A program made the position numbers and the translations under genes. This document shows positions 1 to 6,248 of a DNA stretch of 20,644 nt, in pieces. A model generated the notes under the pieces. That model ran no database searches, was not told where the DNA came from, and was given only the letters and a program-made list of their open reading frames with translations. Source of the stretch: an uncultured Kiritimatiellota bacterium (GTDB taxonomy: Bacteria; Verrucomicrobiota; Kiritimatiellia; RFP12; UBA1067). Numbering within the stretch: position 1 is the first letter of the stretch; each line of letters opens with the position of its first letter. The stretch covers positions 1 to 20,644 of the forward strand of contig CAKTZA010000067.1 of assembly GCA_934635045.1 (NCBI GenBank), written 5' to 3'.

Positions 1-45
1 CGAATCACACCGGGCGGACTTTAGCGAAATTCAGACGGTTTACTT

Positions 46-300
46 TCAGAATTCCAGTTTAGTTCTGGAAGCGACGTTGTCATCGCGCACTCCCGAATCT
101 ATTACTACAGACGAAGGAACTAAGACTGATTTTTCTTTCCCCACATATTCCTCTATACATACAGACGATGATACTGATGATGAGCCATAATAAGAATATA
201 TGAAATCTCCGACTTGAAATAAATCATTTGCCGCCATGCCAAGATTGGTAATACACCAAACTGCAACCATAACGACAATGCTAAAGCCAACTCGCTTCAT
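46..300 (-). CDS. Short secreted protein, BspA/LRR_5-like N-terminal fragment
   Basis: An 84-residue product read from the ATG at 300. The frame stays open upstream to 459, but the ATG at 300 begins a good signal peptide and has an AAAGG box about 11 bases upstream. Residues 1-24 look like a signal peptide: MKRV, then a hydrophobic run, ending near GMAA. The mature part has a pattern (GDFIYSYYG, IEEYVGKEKSVLVPSSV) like the beta-strand cap opening BspA-type leucine-rich-repeat surface proteins. Those normally continue for hundreds of residues; this frame stops after about 25 more, with no repeats. It is probably a truncated remnant or a small secreted protein. Base composition is clearly more AT-rich than the core genes, which fits accessory DNA. 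The gene is likely real; the family assignment is tentative and rests on motif pattern only. Confidence 0.45.
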   Translation of the reverse strand: MKRVGFSIVVMVAVWCITNLGMAANDLFQVGDFIYSYYGSSSVSSSVCIEEYVGKEKSVLVPSSVVIDSGVRDDNVASRTKLEF

Positions 301-509
301 ATTAATTCGGATACCTTTTGCTGCACATTTCAGAGTACACCCCCTCCCTCGTGCAGAAAAGAAAGTGGCGCATTTCAAATCACCACGTCTTCTAAGTAGG
401 CATCGGCAAACGCCCAAGTAAAAACATGAATGATGAAACACGCCACGTGGATCAACCACGTCGCGCGACCACCGTATTCCGCTTTTACTTTAAAATTTTG
501 CCGATTTCT
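301..509. other. AT-rich intergenic stretch with a small hairpin
   Basis: No convincing gene on either strand. It is the upstream region of the small secreted protein gene. A perfect 6-bp hairpin (ACGTGG, 5-nt loop, CCACGT) lies at 445-461 without a T-run, so it is not a clear terminator. No confident promoter could be placed. Confidence 0.4.
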
Positions 510-785
510 TAGAAAGCGTCATACGCTGATTCGCGTACGCCTCGCGGGCCTCGGATGGGTTTCCGCGAGTCCTTCTCCTTGTCGGCCCTGTGTGCAGCCG
601 TAGGTAAAGGTTTTGCCGTCGGTTCCTTTGGAATCGGCCCGTGAATCAGATTGCGATTCGACAGGCCTCGTTTCCGCCTGAACCTTCAGCCGGTGACTGA
701 CGTCTGTGCCCGTCAGCCGTTTCAAAGAGCCATCACGGCTTTTGAGCCGCGCATCGGGCAGGGCACATCCCACCCGACGAAATCA
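510..785 (-). ncRNA. Candidate structured RNA downstream of a repeat-borne promoter
   Basis: Transcription from the promoter at 792-821 would start near 785 and run left. The sequence folds into several hairpins: 705-711 with 761-767 (7 bp, enclosing 736-740/745-749); 674-682 with 685-693 (8 bp, one mismatch); 636-647 with 655-667 (12 bp, one bulge); 541-547 with 563-569 (7 bp); and 520-526 with 533-539 (7 bp), which is followed on the minus strand by TTTCT and could end the transcript. Two stems need a G.U pair that exists only on the minus strand, agreeing with the promoter direction. I found no tmRNA, RNase P, SRP or cobalamin-riboswitch signatures. An 84-codon frame beginning with GTG at 773 also covers the region, but its product resembles nothing I recognise. 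The RNA is an inference from hairpins and promoter. Confidence 0.35.
520..539 (-). terminator. Possible terminator hairpin of the candidate RNA
   Basis: On the minus strand CGTACGC pairs with GCGTATG (7 bp, one G.U) around a 6-nt loop. Next comes ACGC and a short TTTCT. The T-run is weak, so termination here is only plausible. Confidence 0.3.
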
Positions 786-1116
786 GCGCGAATTATACCA
801 CGTTCCGCCGAACCCCGTCAAATCGGGCGAAGGGGCGGCAAAGAAAAATGCTGTCGCTGAACACGGAGAAAATGGAGGCTTGGAGGCACGGAGTCCTTAT
901 GAAGGATACAAGGCTGTTTCTCTGTGCCCTCCCTGCGCCCCCTATGCGGCCAAGACTTGAAAAACGAAGCCCCGCTCAAATCCCCTTAAAACGCCATTCA
1001 TTCGCCCCGAAACTTCGTTCCTTTAGCCGCAAGGCGCGGCTTCGCCGCTGGCACAGAGGGGGCTCAGAGGATTCAAGTTGATGTTGAGACTTCACCACGG
1101 ATGAAAACCGAAACCG
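764..1116 (-). repeat. Intergenic repeat, copy A (about 350 bp), with outward promoter
   Basis: This aligns along its length with 1854-2285. Shared blocks include the promoter and 5' leader at the left end, the ACACGGAG / GGAGGCACGGAG motif, the AAGGCTGTTTCTCTG block, a GCGGC-TTC-GCCGC hairpin at 1036-1048, and CACCACGGA at the right end. Copy A lacks about 85 bp present in copy B (near 898-905). No protein frame is conserved between copies, so it is a non-coding dispersed element. 'CACGGAGACACGGAG'-like intergenic sequences are, from general knowledge, common in environmental bacterial genomes, but their function is unknown to me. Confidence 0.8.
792..821 (-). promoter_or_regulatory. Sigma70 promoter at the left end of repeat copy A
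   Basis: On the minus strand the -35 is TTGACG (816-821), the spacer 18 bp and the -10 TATAAT (792-797), preceded by TGG as an extended -10. All these bases are identical in copy B. It points left into the candidate structured RNA, with a predicted start near 785. Confidence 0.75.
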
Positions 1117-1122
1117 CGCGAA

Positions 1123-1314
1123 TTATACCACAGTTGGCGTCCGTCGCGCAATCGGCAGGCGCACGTAGCGGATGCCTCTTGCCTCTTCGCGACGCATACG
1201 TTCCGCCGCCGCGGCGGCTATGCGTCTAACGTCATGCCCGTATTTTTCCGAAATGCGCCGACGCACCTCGTAGACCCAGTCCATAGGATCCGCATAGTCA
1301 AGTTCTGTCGTCAT
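1123..1314 (-). CDS. Small partner protein of a PIN-domain toxin (putative antitoxin)
   Basis: A 63-residue charged, helical product. Its ATG overlaps the stop of the PIN gene once that gene's frame is restored (ATGA), as in a coupled two-gene operon. The core (DPMDWVYEVRRRISEKYGHD, then a basic/acidic helix and YVRLPIARR) resembles the short proteins that often neighbour this PIN subfamily, which typically read 'DPIVEEVRKIREEYAARFNYD'. By analogy it would bind and neutralise the PIN protein; direct evidence is absent. The last residues (TPTVV) and stop codon lie in a GGTATAAT segment shared with the flanking repeats, so the original C-terminus may have been replaced when the repeat arrived. 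The upstream promoter is in repeat copy B. Confidence 0.65.
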   Translation of the reverse strand: MTTELDYADPMDWVYEVRRRISEKYGHDVRRIAAAAAERMRREEARGIRYVRLPIARRTPTVV

Positions 1315-1822
1315 TTCAAGAACTCCTCTTTTCGCTCCAAGAATTCACCCGGCGTAATGATGACGGGGCATGCATACCCCTCTCCGCCAATAATCATCGC
1401 CGTCTTCGGCAATGTCACCGGATTCGCCATGTGTCTGCAATTCCAGGTCAGCAGAGCACGTCCATGCCGTAAACCGCCGCCGTCGCGATGTGTGACGCAT
1501 CCGTTCCTTCTTTCTCCGGGACTGCATGCCTGTCGAGCAACGTCTCGGCCAAGTCTACGACTTCCGGAATACTGCCATCCAAGGATACGGCTTCCTGCAT
1601 GCTTTTCGCGCGGCGGACAGCGAATTCATCTTCGCCACATCCAGCCTCGTCCTTCACATACTGAGACACATAGATTTCGCACTTCGGCGCAATCTCCTGC
1701 CACCACTGCAACGTCGCCGCCTGTTTGAGGGCGATGTGAGCCAAAGGCGTGGGACGTCCGTTCAGGAAACTCCAGAACGACGTCTCGCAATAGACTTTCA
1801 GTTTCTTTTTCTCTTCAGCCAT
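1311..1822 (-). pseudogene. PIN-domain (VapC-like) ribonuclease toxin, frameshifted
   Basis: The ATG at 1822 has GAAAGG seven bases upstream; a GTG at 1828 is less likely. Residues 1-123 follow the PIN fold: YCETSFWSFL with acidic E13, then E59 (VKDEA), D108 (TDASHIA) and D121 (YGMDVL). The frame hits a stop at 1448-1450. Immediately after, another frame reads TWNCRHMANP and continues to a TGA at 1311, which is the expected continuation 'GMDVLLTWNCRHMANP' of this family. The simplest lesion is a duplicated CT in CTCTGCTG at about 1452-1459; removing it gives 169 residues. All four acidic residues precede the break, so a 124-residue truncated product keeps the catalytic set but loses the C-terminal strands. 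It was probably an RNase toxin in a type II toxin-antitoxin-like pair. A sequencing or assembly error is the main alternative. Confidence 0.75.
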
Positions 1823-1853
1823 CTGCACGCCTTTCTCTTAAAGCGTCGAATCC

Positions 1854-2285
1854 ACATACCGCCCGACGAAATCAGTACGAATTATACCACGTTCCGCCGA
1901 AACCCGTCAAATCGGCAAGGCGGTGACTAGAGAAAACTGCTTTCACTGAACACGGAGACAACAGAGACAGGGAGGCACGGAGCTCTTTTGTCTTTCCGCG
2001 ACTCCGTCCCTCATTCGTCTCGCGGGCCCTTGCGGGCAGTTCGCTGCGCTCACTGTCGCTTTGCGACCTTGAAGGACACAAGGCTGTTTCTCTGCGCCCA
2101 CTGTGTGCCCCCTATGCGGCTAAAACTTGAAAACGAAGCACCGCTTAGATTCATTTGAAGAGTCCTTCAATTGCCCCTGAACTTCGTTCTCTTGCCACAG
2201 GGCGCGGCTTCGCCGCTGGCGCAGAGGGGGCGCAGAGGAGTCGAGTTGATGTTGAGGTCTCACCACGGAAGAATGCCGAAGCCGC
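1854..2285 (-). repeat. Intergenic repeat, copy B (about 430 bp), with outward promoter
   Basis: This is the second copy of the element at 764-1116, in the same orientation. It carries an extra segment of about 85 bp (near 1983-2068), itself rich in short inverted repeats such as GCAGTTCGCTGC. The GCGGC-TTC-GCCGC hairpin recurs at 2204-2216. The left end holds the promoter for the toxin pair. No coding capacity is conserved between the copies. Confidence 0.8.
1881..1910 (-). promoter_or_regulatory. Sigma70 promoter of the PIN toxin pair, inside repeat copy B
   Basis: On the minus strand: TTGACG (1905-1910), 18-bp spacer, TATAAT (1881-1886) with an upstream TGG. The predicted start is near 1874, about 50 bases before the toxin ATG. 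It matches the promoter of copy A base for base in both boxes and in spacer length. Confidence 0.75.
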
Positions 2286-2316
2286 TTGTGCCGCGCGTAT
2301 GCGCGCTTCCGCATTC
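2271..2316 (-). terminator. Hairpin downstream of tolB, possible terminator
   Basis: GAATGC-G-GAAGC pairs with GCTTC-G-GCATTC (11 bp, one G.G mismatch; arms 2305-2316 and 2271-2282), with a GCGCG-rich loop. On the minus strand it is followed only by TTCCG, so there is no proper U-tract. It lies about 60 bp after the tolB stop, and its far arm belongs to repeat copy B. Confidence 0.35.
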
Positions 2317-2375
2317 TGGTCAACAAAACGGATGACACTCTGCGCCCGCCTTGCGGCTAAATGCGGACGGCTCCT

Positions 2376-3596
2376 TCACTTCGCCCAGCACGGCGAGACC
2401 CAGTTGCCGTTGGCGTGGAACATCGGACGCGGCTTGTCGCCGCCATCCTGCGTGTCGATGATGAACAGCGCCTTGTCGCGGCCCGCCGTGAGGTGGCGGC
2501 CGTCGCGCGACCAGCTCGGATGCGACCAGCTCCCCGCCTCGGTGACGAGCGTGGCGGAGGCGTCGCCCTTCGCCGCGTCCATCACCGCGACCTGCGCACC
2601 GCCGCGCTTGGTGATGTAGGCGATGCGGTTGTCCGGCCCCCAGTCCGGGTCGACGTTCTGTCCGCCGCGCGAAGTCAGGCGGCGTTTCGCCTTCGTCGAG
2701 ACGTCGACCACGTAGATCTGCGGCGTGCGTGTCTCGTCCGAGACGTAGGCGATCTGGCGGCCGTCGGGACTCCACGTCGGCTGGCCCTCGGTCGCGAACG
2801 GCGTCGTCGTCAGGCGGATGAGGCGGTCGGTCGCCGGATCGGCGACGTAGAGTTCGACGTTGCCCTGAAGCGAGAGCGTCAACGCGAAGCGGCGTCCGTC
2901 CGGCGACGGCGCAATGCTCGTCGGCGTGCCCTTGAAGCTGAACTTCCGCGACCGCAGAAGCGAGTTGACGTTCATCTGCCAGACCTGCGGCGCGCCGTTC
3001 TTGTCGCCGATGTAGACGACGTTCTCGCCGTCCTTCATCCAGCGCGGGAAAATCGTCATCTTCGCGTCGCCCGTCAGCTTGCGGATGTCGAAGCCGTCGG
3101 GATACGTCATGCAGATCTCGCTCGGCAGGGCCTGTCCCTTCGCGATCAGCTTGCCGCGGTCAAGGAAGATGACCTTGTCGCACGCGAAGCCCTTCTGCTG
3201 GCCGAACGCCTCGCACATCGCGTCCGACAGCCGCCGCGCCGCCATGCGCGCGGCCTTGTCGTCCGCAAACGCCGCCGTCGAGTTGACGGCCTTGCCGAGG
3301 CCGACCGCGCGGATCGCGCCCGGCGCGCCCGACACGGTGATCGCCCCTGACGCGCCGACGGAGAAGAGGCCCGAAATCTCCAGGTTCCTCTTCAGGCACT
3401 TCGCGAATGCCGGATGCGAGACCTTCACCGCGACGGAGAGCTTCTGCGCACCGCGCACGTCGACGTCGACGACCGTCGCGGCCGAGGCAGAGGAAATGAT
3501 CGAATAGTCGAATAAACGAATAATCGAATCGTTCGAAACGGGCGCCAACAGGGCCGGGCAAGCAACAAACAGGCAGAGTGTTTTCTTCATCTTCAT
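2376..3596 (-). CDS. tolB: TolB-like periplasmic beta-propeller protein
   Basis: About 406 residues from the ATG at 3596 (another ATG at 3590; a TTG at 3638 is unlikely). TolB is the periplasmic part of the Tol-Pal system, linking the inner membrane, peptidoglycan and outer membrane during division. The C-terminal two thirds show repeated WD40-like TolB blades: FPRWMKDGENVVYIG, IAPSPDGRRFALTL, PTWSPDGRQIAYVSD, PDWGPDNRIAYIT and PSWSRDGRHLTAG. The N-terminal part has a hydrophobic signal (KKTLCLFVACPALLAP) ending near SASAA. Between these signal parts lies an odd segment, NDSIIRLFDYSII, encoded by an AT-rich octamer array. No pal gene follows, and no tolQRA or exbBD lies upstream in the window, so the gene is separated from its usual partners. 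There is no clear Shine-Dalgarno sequence. It may be read through from argJ, about 80 bp upstream. Confidence 0.88.
   Translation of the reverse strand: MKMKKTLCLFVACPALLAPVSNDSIIRLFDYSIISSASAATVVDVDVRGAQKLSVAVKVSHPAFAKCLKRNLEISGLFSVGASGAITVSGAPGAIRAVGLGKAVNSTAAFADDKAARMAARRLSDAMCEAFGQQKGFACDKVIFLDRGKLIAKGQALPSEICMTYPDGFDIRKLTGDAKMTIFPRWMKDGENVVYIGDKNGAPQVWQMNVNSLLRSRKFSFKGTPTSIAPSPDGRRFALTLSLQGNVELYVADPATDRLIRLTTTPFATEGQPTWSPDGRQIAYVSDETRTPQIYVVDVSTKAKRRLTSRGGQNVDPDWGPDNRIAYITKRGGAQVAVMDAAKGDASATLVTEAGSWSHPSWSRDGRHLTAGRDKALFIIDTQDGGDKPRPMFHANGNWVSPCWAK
3498..3529 (-). repeat. Four tandem degenerate octamers (ATTCGnnn) inside the tolB signal peptide
   Basis: Read on the minus strand the units are ATTCGATT, ATTCGTTT, ATTCGACT and ATTCGATC. 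The array is in frame and encodes part of IIRLFDYSII, splitting an otherwise ordinary signal peptide. Its composition is far more AT-rich than tolB. Confidence 0.75.
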
Positions 3597-3620
3597 TTGT
3601 TTTTGACTTATCGTTGTTTT

Positions 3621-3676
3621 CAATTCAGAATTCGCCAATTCAATTATTCTTCAATTCGGACATTCGATTATTTCTC
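3621..3676 (+). repeat. Seven degenerate octamers between argJ and tolB
   Basis: Read on the plus strand the units are CAATTCAG, AATTCGCC, AATTCAAT, TATTCTTC, AATTCGGA, CATTCGAT and TATTTCTC. An ATTC core recurs every 8 bases. The array reaches the argJ stop codon and is inverted relative to the array at 3498-3529. Eleven bases (ATTCGATTATT at 3662-3672) are an exact inverted match to 3519-3529. Confidence 0.7.
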
Positions 3677-4895
3677 ACGTCGTATAGTCCGCGTTGATGT
3701 GCACGTAGTCGAGCGAGAGGTCGCACGTGTAGATCGAGCTTTCGCCCGTACCGAGGTGCAGGTCGACGACGACCTCGAAGGCGTCCTTCTTCAGCACCTT
3801 CGCCAGCTTCGCGAGCTGCTTCTCGTCCGCAACCTCCCCGCGCCGAAACGCCCACACGCCGTCGTAGAAGACCTCGGCCCTCATGTCCTCGACCGCCGCG
3901 CCCGAATAGCCGACGGCCGCGAGCACACGCCCCCAGTTCGGGTCGCGCCCGAACCAGCTCGTCTTCGCGAGCGGCGACTTCGCGACGGCGCGCGCCGCGC
4001 GCGCCGCGTCCTTCTCGCTCTTCGCGCCCTTCACGGTCACGGTCACGAACTTCGTCGCGCCCTCGCCGTCCGTCGCCATCTGCCGCGCGAGCGAGACGCA
4101 GACGGCCTCCAGCGCCGCGCGGAACGCCTCGAAGTCGGCCCCGCCGCGCGTGATCGGCGCGTTTCCCGCCGCGCCGGACGCGAGCAGGAAGACGGAGTCG
4201 TTCGTCGACTCGTCGCCGTCCACCACCAGGCTGTTGAAGCTCTTCGCAATCGCGAGCCGAAGCGCGCGCCGGAGCATCGCGGACGTGATCGCCGCATCCG
4301 TCGTCACGAACCCCAGCATCGTCGCCATGTTCGGCTCGATCATGCCGGAACCCTTCGCCATGCCGCCGACCGTCACCTTCCGGCCGCCGATCACCGTCGT
4401 CACGCACGCCTCCTTCGGGCGCGTGTCGGTCGTCATGACCGCCTTCTCCGCTGCGAGCCCGTGCGCCGCCGTGCGGCCAAGCGCGGCCTTCGCCGACTTC
4501 AGGCCCGCGAGCAGGCGATCCATCGGCAGCGGACGCCCAATGACGCCCGTCGAGGCAACGAGGACATGGCGCGGGTCGATGCCGAGCTCGCCCGCCGTGA
4601 CGAGCGCCGAAAGTTTCGCGTCCTTCAACCCCTGTTCGCCCGTGCAGGCGTTCGCGCAGCCGGAGTTCGCGAGAATCGCCTGGACCTTCCCGCCCTTGAC
4701 GATCTCGCGGTCATAGAGAACCGGCGCCGCCGCGACCCGGTTCGTCGTGAAGACGGCCGCCGCCGCGCACGGCGCGTCCGCCACGAGGAGCGCGACGTCG
4801 TTGCGGCCCTTGTACTTGATTTCCGCCGCGACGCCCGCCGCGCGGAACCCCTTGGCGGAACACACGCCGCCCGTGATGAACCTGACTGCTGACAT
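3675..4895 (-). CDS. argJ: Bifunctional-type glutamate N-acetyltransferase ArgJ
   Basis: ArgJ moves the acetyl group from N-acetylornithine to glutamate in the cyclic arginine pathway; many members also use acetyl-CoA. The 406 residues match the family in length. Visible motifs are NSGCANACTG (residues 77-86), the oxyanion-hole STGVIG (115-120), KGSGMIEPNMATML with the self-cleavage site Ala191/Thr192 whose Thr is the nucleophile, DGDESTNDS, GRDPNWGR, and the C-terminal INADYTT. Whether it is mono- or bifunctional cannot be told from sequence. The start lies 15 bp after the purA stop without a Shine-Dalgarno sequence, so it is probably co-transcribed with purA. No other arg gene is present. 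The stop codon abuts the octamer array ahead of tolB. Confidence 0.96.
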   Translation of the reverse strand: MSAVRFITGGVCSAKGFRAAGVAAEIKYKGRNDVALLVADAPCAAAAVFTTNRVAAAPVLYDREIVKGGKVQAILANSGCANACTGEQGLKDAKLSALVTAGELGIDPRHVLVASTGVIGRPLPMDRLLAGLKSAKAALGRTAAHGLAAEKAVMTTDTRPKEACVTTVIGGRKVTVGGMAKGSGMIEPNMATMLGFVTTDAAITSAMLRRALRLAIAKSFNSLVVDGDESTNDSVFLLASGAAGNAPITRGGADFEAFRAALEAVCVSLARQMATDGEGATKFVTVTVKGAKSEKDAARAARAVAKSPLAKTSWFGRDPNWGRVLAAVGYSGAAVEDMRAEVFYDGVWAFRRGEVADEKQLAKLAKVLKKDAFEVVVDLHLGTGESSIYTCDLSLDYVHINADYTT

Positions 4896-4910
4896 GGCGG
4901 AGGAAGGCTT

Positions 4911-6188
4911 TCAGATGTTGATGCGGAGCGTCGTTTCGCGGGCCGGGCCGACCGAGAGGACGCCGAGCTGGCCGCCCACGAGGTCGAGGATGCGGTTGAT
5001 GTACGCCTTCGCGTTCTCCGGCAGGGCCGCGTAGTCCGTGATCTTCGACGTCTCGCACTGCCAACCGGGCAGCTCCTCGTAGACGGGCGTGCAGTGCGCC
5101 AGGACTTCGAGGTCGGCCGGGAACGTCGTGTAGACGAAGCCGTCCTCGCGCCGGTAACCCGTGCAGATCTTGACGACCGGGAACGTGTCCAGCACGTCGA
5201 GCTTCGTCATCGCCCAGAAGTCGACGCCGTTCACGCGCTGCGCATAGCGCGCGACGACCGCGTCGAACCAGCCGCAGCGGCGCGGCCGCCCCGTCGTCGC
5301 GCCGAACTCGCCGCCGCGCTGGCGCAGCGTCTCGCCGTCCGCATCGAGGAGCTCCGTCGGGAACGGGCCCTCGCCGACGCGCGTCGTGTAGAGCTTGAGG
5401 ACGCCGATCACGCGGTCGATCGAACGCGGCGAGACGCCCGTGCCCGTGCAGGCGCCGCCCGCCGTCGGGTTCGAGGACGTCACGAAGGGATACGTGCCGA
5501 AGTCGATGTCGAGCATCGTCGCCTGCGCGCCCTCGAACAGGAGCGATTTCTTCGCCTCCAGGTTCTCGTGCAGGTACTGGATCGTGTCCGTCACGTACGG
5601 CATGAGCGCCGTGACCATCGGCGTGTAGAGGCGCACCATCTCCTCCGCGTCAAGCGGCTGCGCGCCGAGGCCGACGAGCTTGCGGTTCGCCTCTGCGACC
5701 TGCTTGCGCACGAGGTCGGCGAAGTCGGGCCGCAGGATGTCGCCGACGCGCATGCCGAAGCGGCCGACCTTCGCCGCGTAGGCCGGGCCGATGCCGCGCC
5801 CGGTCGTGCCGATCTTCTCGCCCTCGGGGCGCGCGGCCTCCTCGGCCTTGTCGAGCGCGCGATGCCACTGCATGACCATGTGCGCGCGTTCGGAGATGTG
5901 GAAGCGGCCCTTCAGCTCGAAGCCCCAGCTCTCGACCTGCTCCAGCTCGCGCATGAGGTCGAACGGGTCCATCACGACGCCGTTGCCGATCACGCAGTGC
6001 TTGCCGCCGTGGAGGATGCCGCTCGGCACGAGGTGGAGGACGTACTTCTTGTCGCCGACGACGACCGTGTGCCCGGCGTTCGAACCGCCCTGGAAACGCA
6101 CCACGACGTCGGCCTCCTCGGTGAGGAAGTCGATGACCTTGCCCTTGCCTTCATCGCCCCACTGGGCGCCAACGAGTACAGTATTCAT
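4911..6188 (-). CDS. purA: Adenylosuccinate synthetase
   Basis: This enzyme makes adenylosuccinate from IMP, aspartate and GTP, the first committed step to AMP, in the cytoplasm. The 425 residues match the usual bacterial length. Motifs are QWGDEGKGK (residues 9-17, with catalytic Asp12), GSNAGHTVV (His of the active site), GTTGRGIGPAY and the GATTGRPRRCGWFD block near the C-terminal third. The ATG at 6188 is preceded, only 11 bases upstream, by a TATAAT box and by no Shine-Dalgarno sequence. The mRNA leader would be about 4-5 nt, and translation may be leaderless. argJ follows 15 bp downstream. Confidence 0.98.
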   Translation of the reverse strand: MNTVLVGAQWGDEGKGKVIDFLTEEADVVVRFQGGSNAGHTVVVGDKKYVLHLVPSGILHGGKHCVIGNGVVMDPFDLMRELEQVESWGFELKGRFHISERAHMVMQWHRALDKAEEAARPEGEKIGTTGRGIGPAYAAKVGRFGMRVGDILRPDFADLVRKQVAEANRKLVGLGAQPLDAEEMVRLYTPMVTALMPYVTDTIQYLHENLEAKKSLLFEGAQATMLDIDFGTYPFVTSSNPTAGGACTGTGVSPRSIDRVIGVLKLYTTRVGEGPFPTELLDADGETLRQRGGEFGATTGRPRRCGWFDAVVARYAQRVNGVDFWAMTKLDVLDTFPVVKICTGYRREDGFVYTTFPADLEVLAHCTPVYEELPGWQCETSKITDYAALPENAKAYINRILDLVGGQLGVLSVGPARETTLRINI

Positions 6189-6199
6189 AACGGGGTCGT

Positions 6200-6208
6200 A
6201 TTATACCA
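6200..6208 (-). promoter_or_regulatory. Extended -10 promoter of purA
   Basis: The minus strand reads TTGGTATAAT, a perfect extended -10. No good -35 is found at 16-18 bp. It lies only 11 bp from the ATG, so the leader must be extremely short. Confidence 0.7.
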
Positions 6209-6230
6209 AAATATCGTGCGTACCGAGTCC

Positions 6231-6247
6231 GCCGAAACGCATTCGGC
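6231..6247 (-). terminator. Small hairpin after the RluA-family gene
   Basis: GCCGAA pairs with TTCGGC around a 5-nt loop just past the stop codon. There is no T-run. It may separate the tkt-queC-rluA unit from purA. Confidence 0.25.
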
Positions 6248-6248
6248 A

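Noticed and set aside
236..421. Plus-strand 61-codon frame opposite the secreted protein gene
   Set aside because: No ribosome-binding site or recognisable motif; the minus strand carries a convincing signal peptide in the same region.
595..640. Possible tRNA T-arm (GGTTCCTTTGGAATC)
   Set aside because: It lacks the GGTTCRA loop and no cloverleaf can be built around it.
510..785. Known RNA identities (tmRNA, RNase P RNA, SRP RNA, cobalamin riboswitch) for the candidate RNA
   Set aside because: No tRNA-like end or tag frame, no GAGGAAAGUC motif, no GGAAG tetraloop context and no B12-box were found.
848..1081. Plus-strand frames inside repeat copy A
   Set aside because: The frames are not kept in copy B, and indels between the copies break any shared reading frame.
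1122..1127. Third GGTATAAT box just right of repeat A, as a promoter
   Set aside because: It has no matching -35 at 16-19 bp and lies within the end of the partner gene; it is more likely a relic of the shared repeat end.
1448..1460. Programmed frameshift in the PIN gene
   Set aside because: CTCTGCTG has no slippery heptamer or A/T homopolymer, and the needed shift is -2 or +1. A CT duplication is simpler.
764..2285. Composite transposon flanked by IS elements
   Set aside because: The flanking copies are only 350-430 bp, encode no transposase and have no clear terminal inverted repeats.
3498..3676. Short regular repeats as a possible CRISPR array
   Set aside because: The units are 8 bp, contiguous and degenerate, without spacers, and no cas gene is present.
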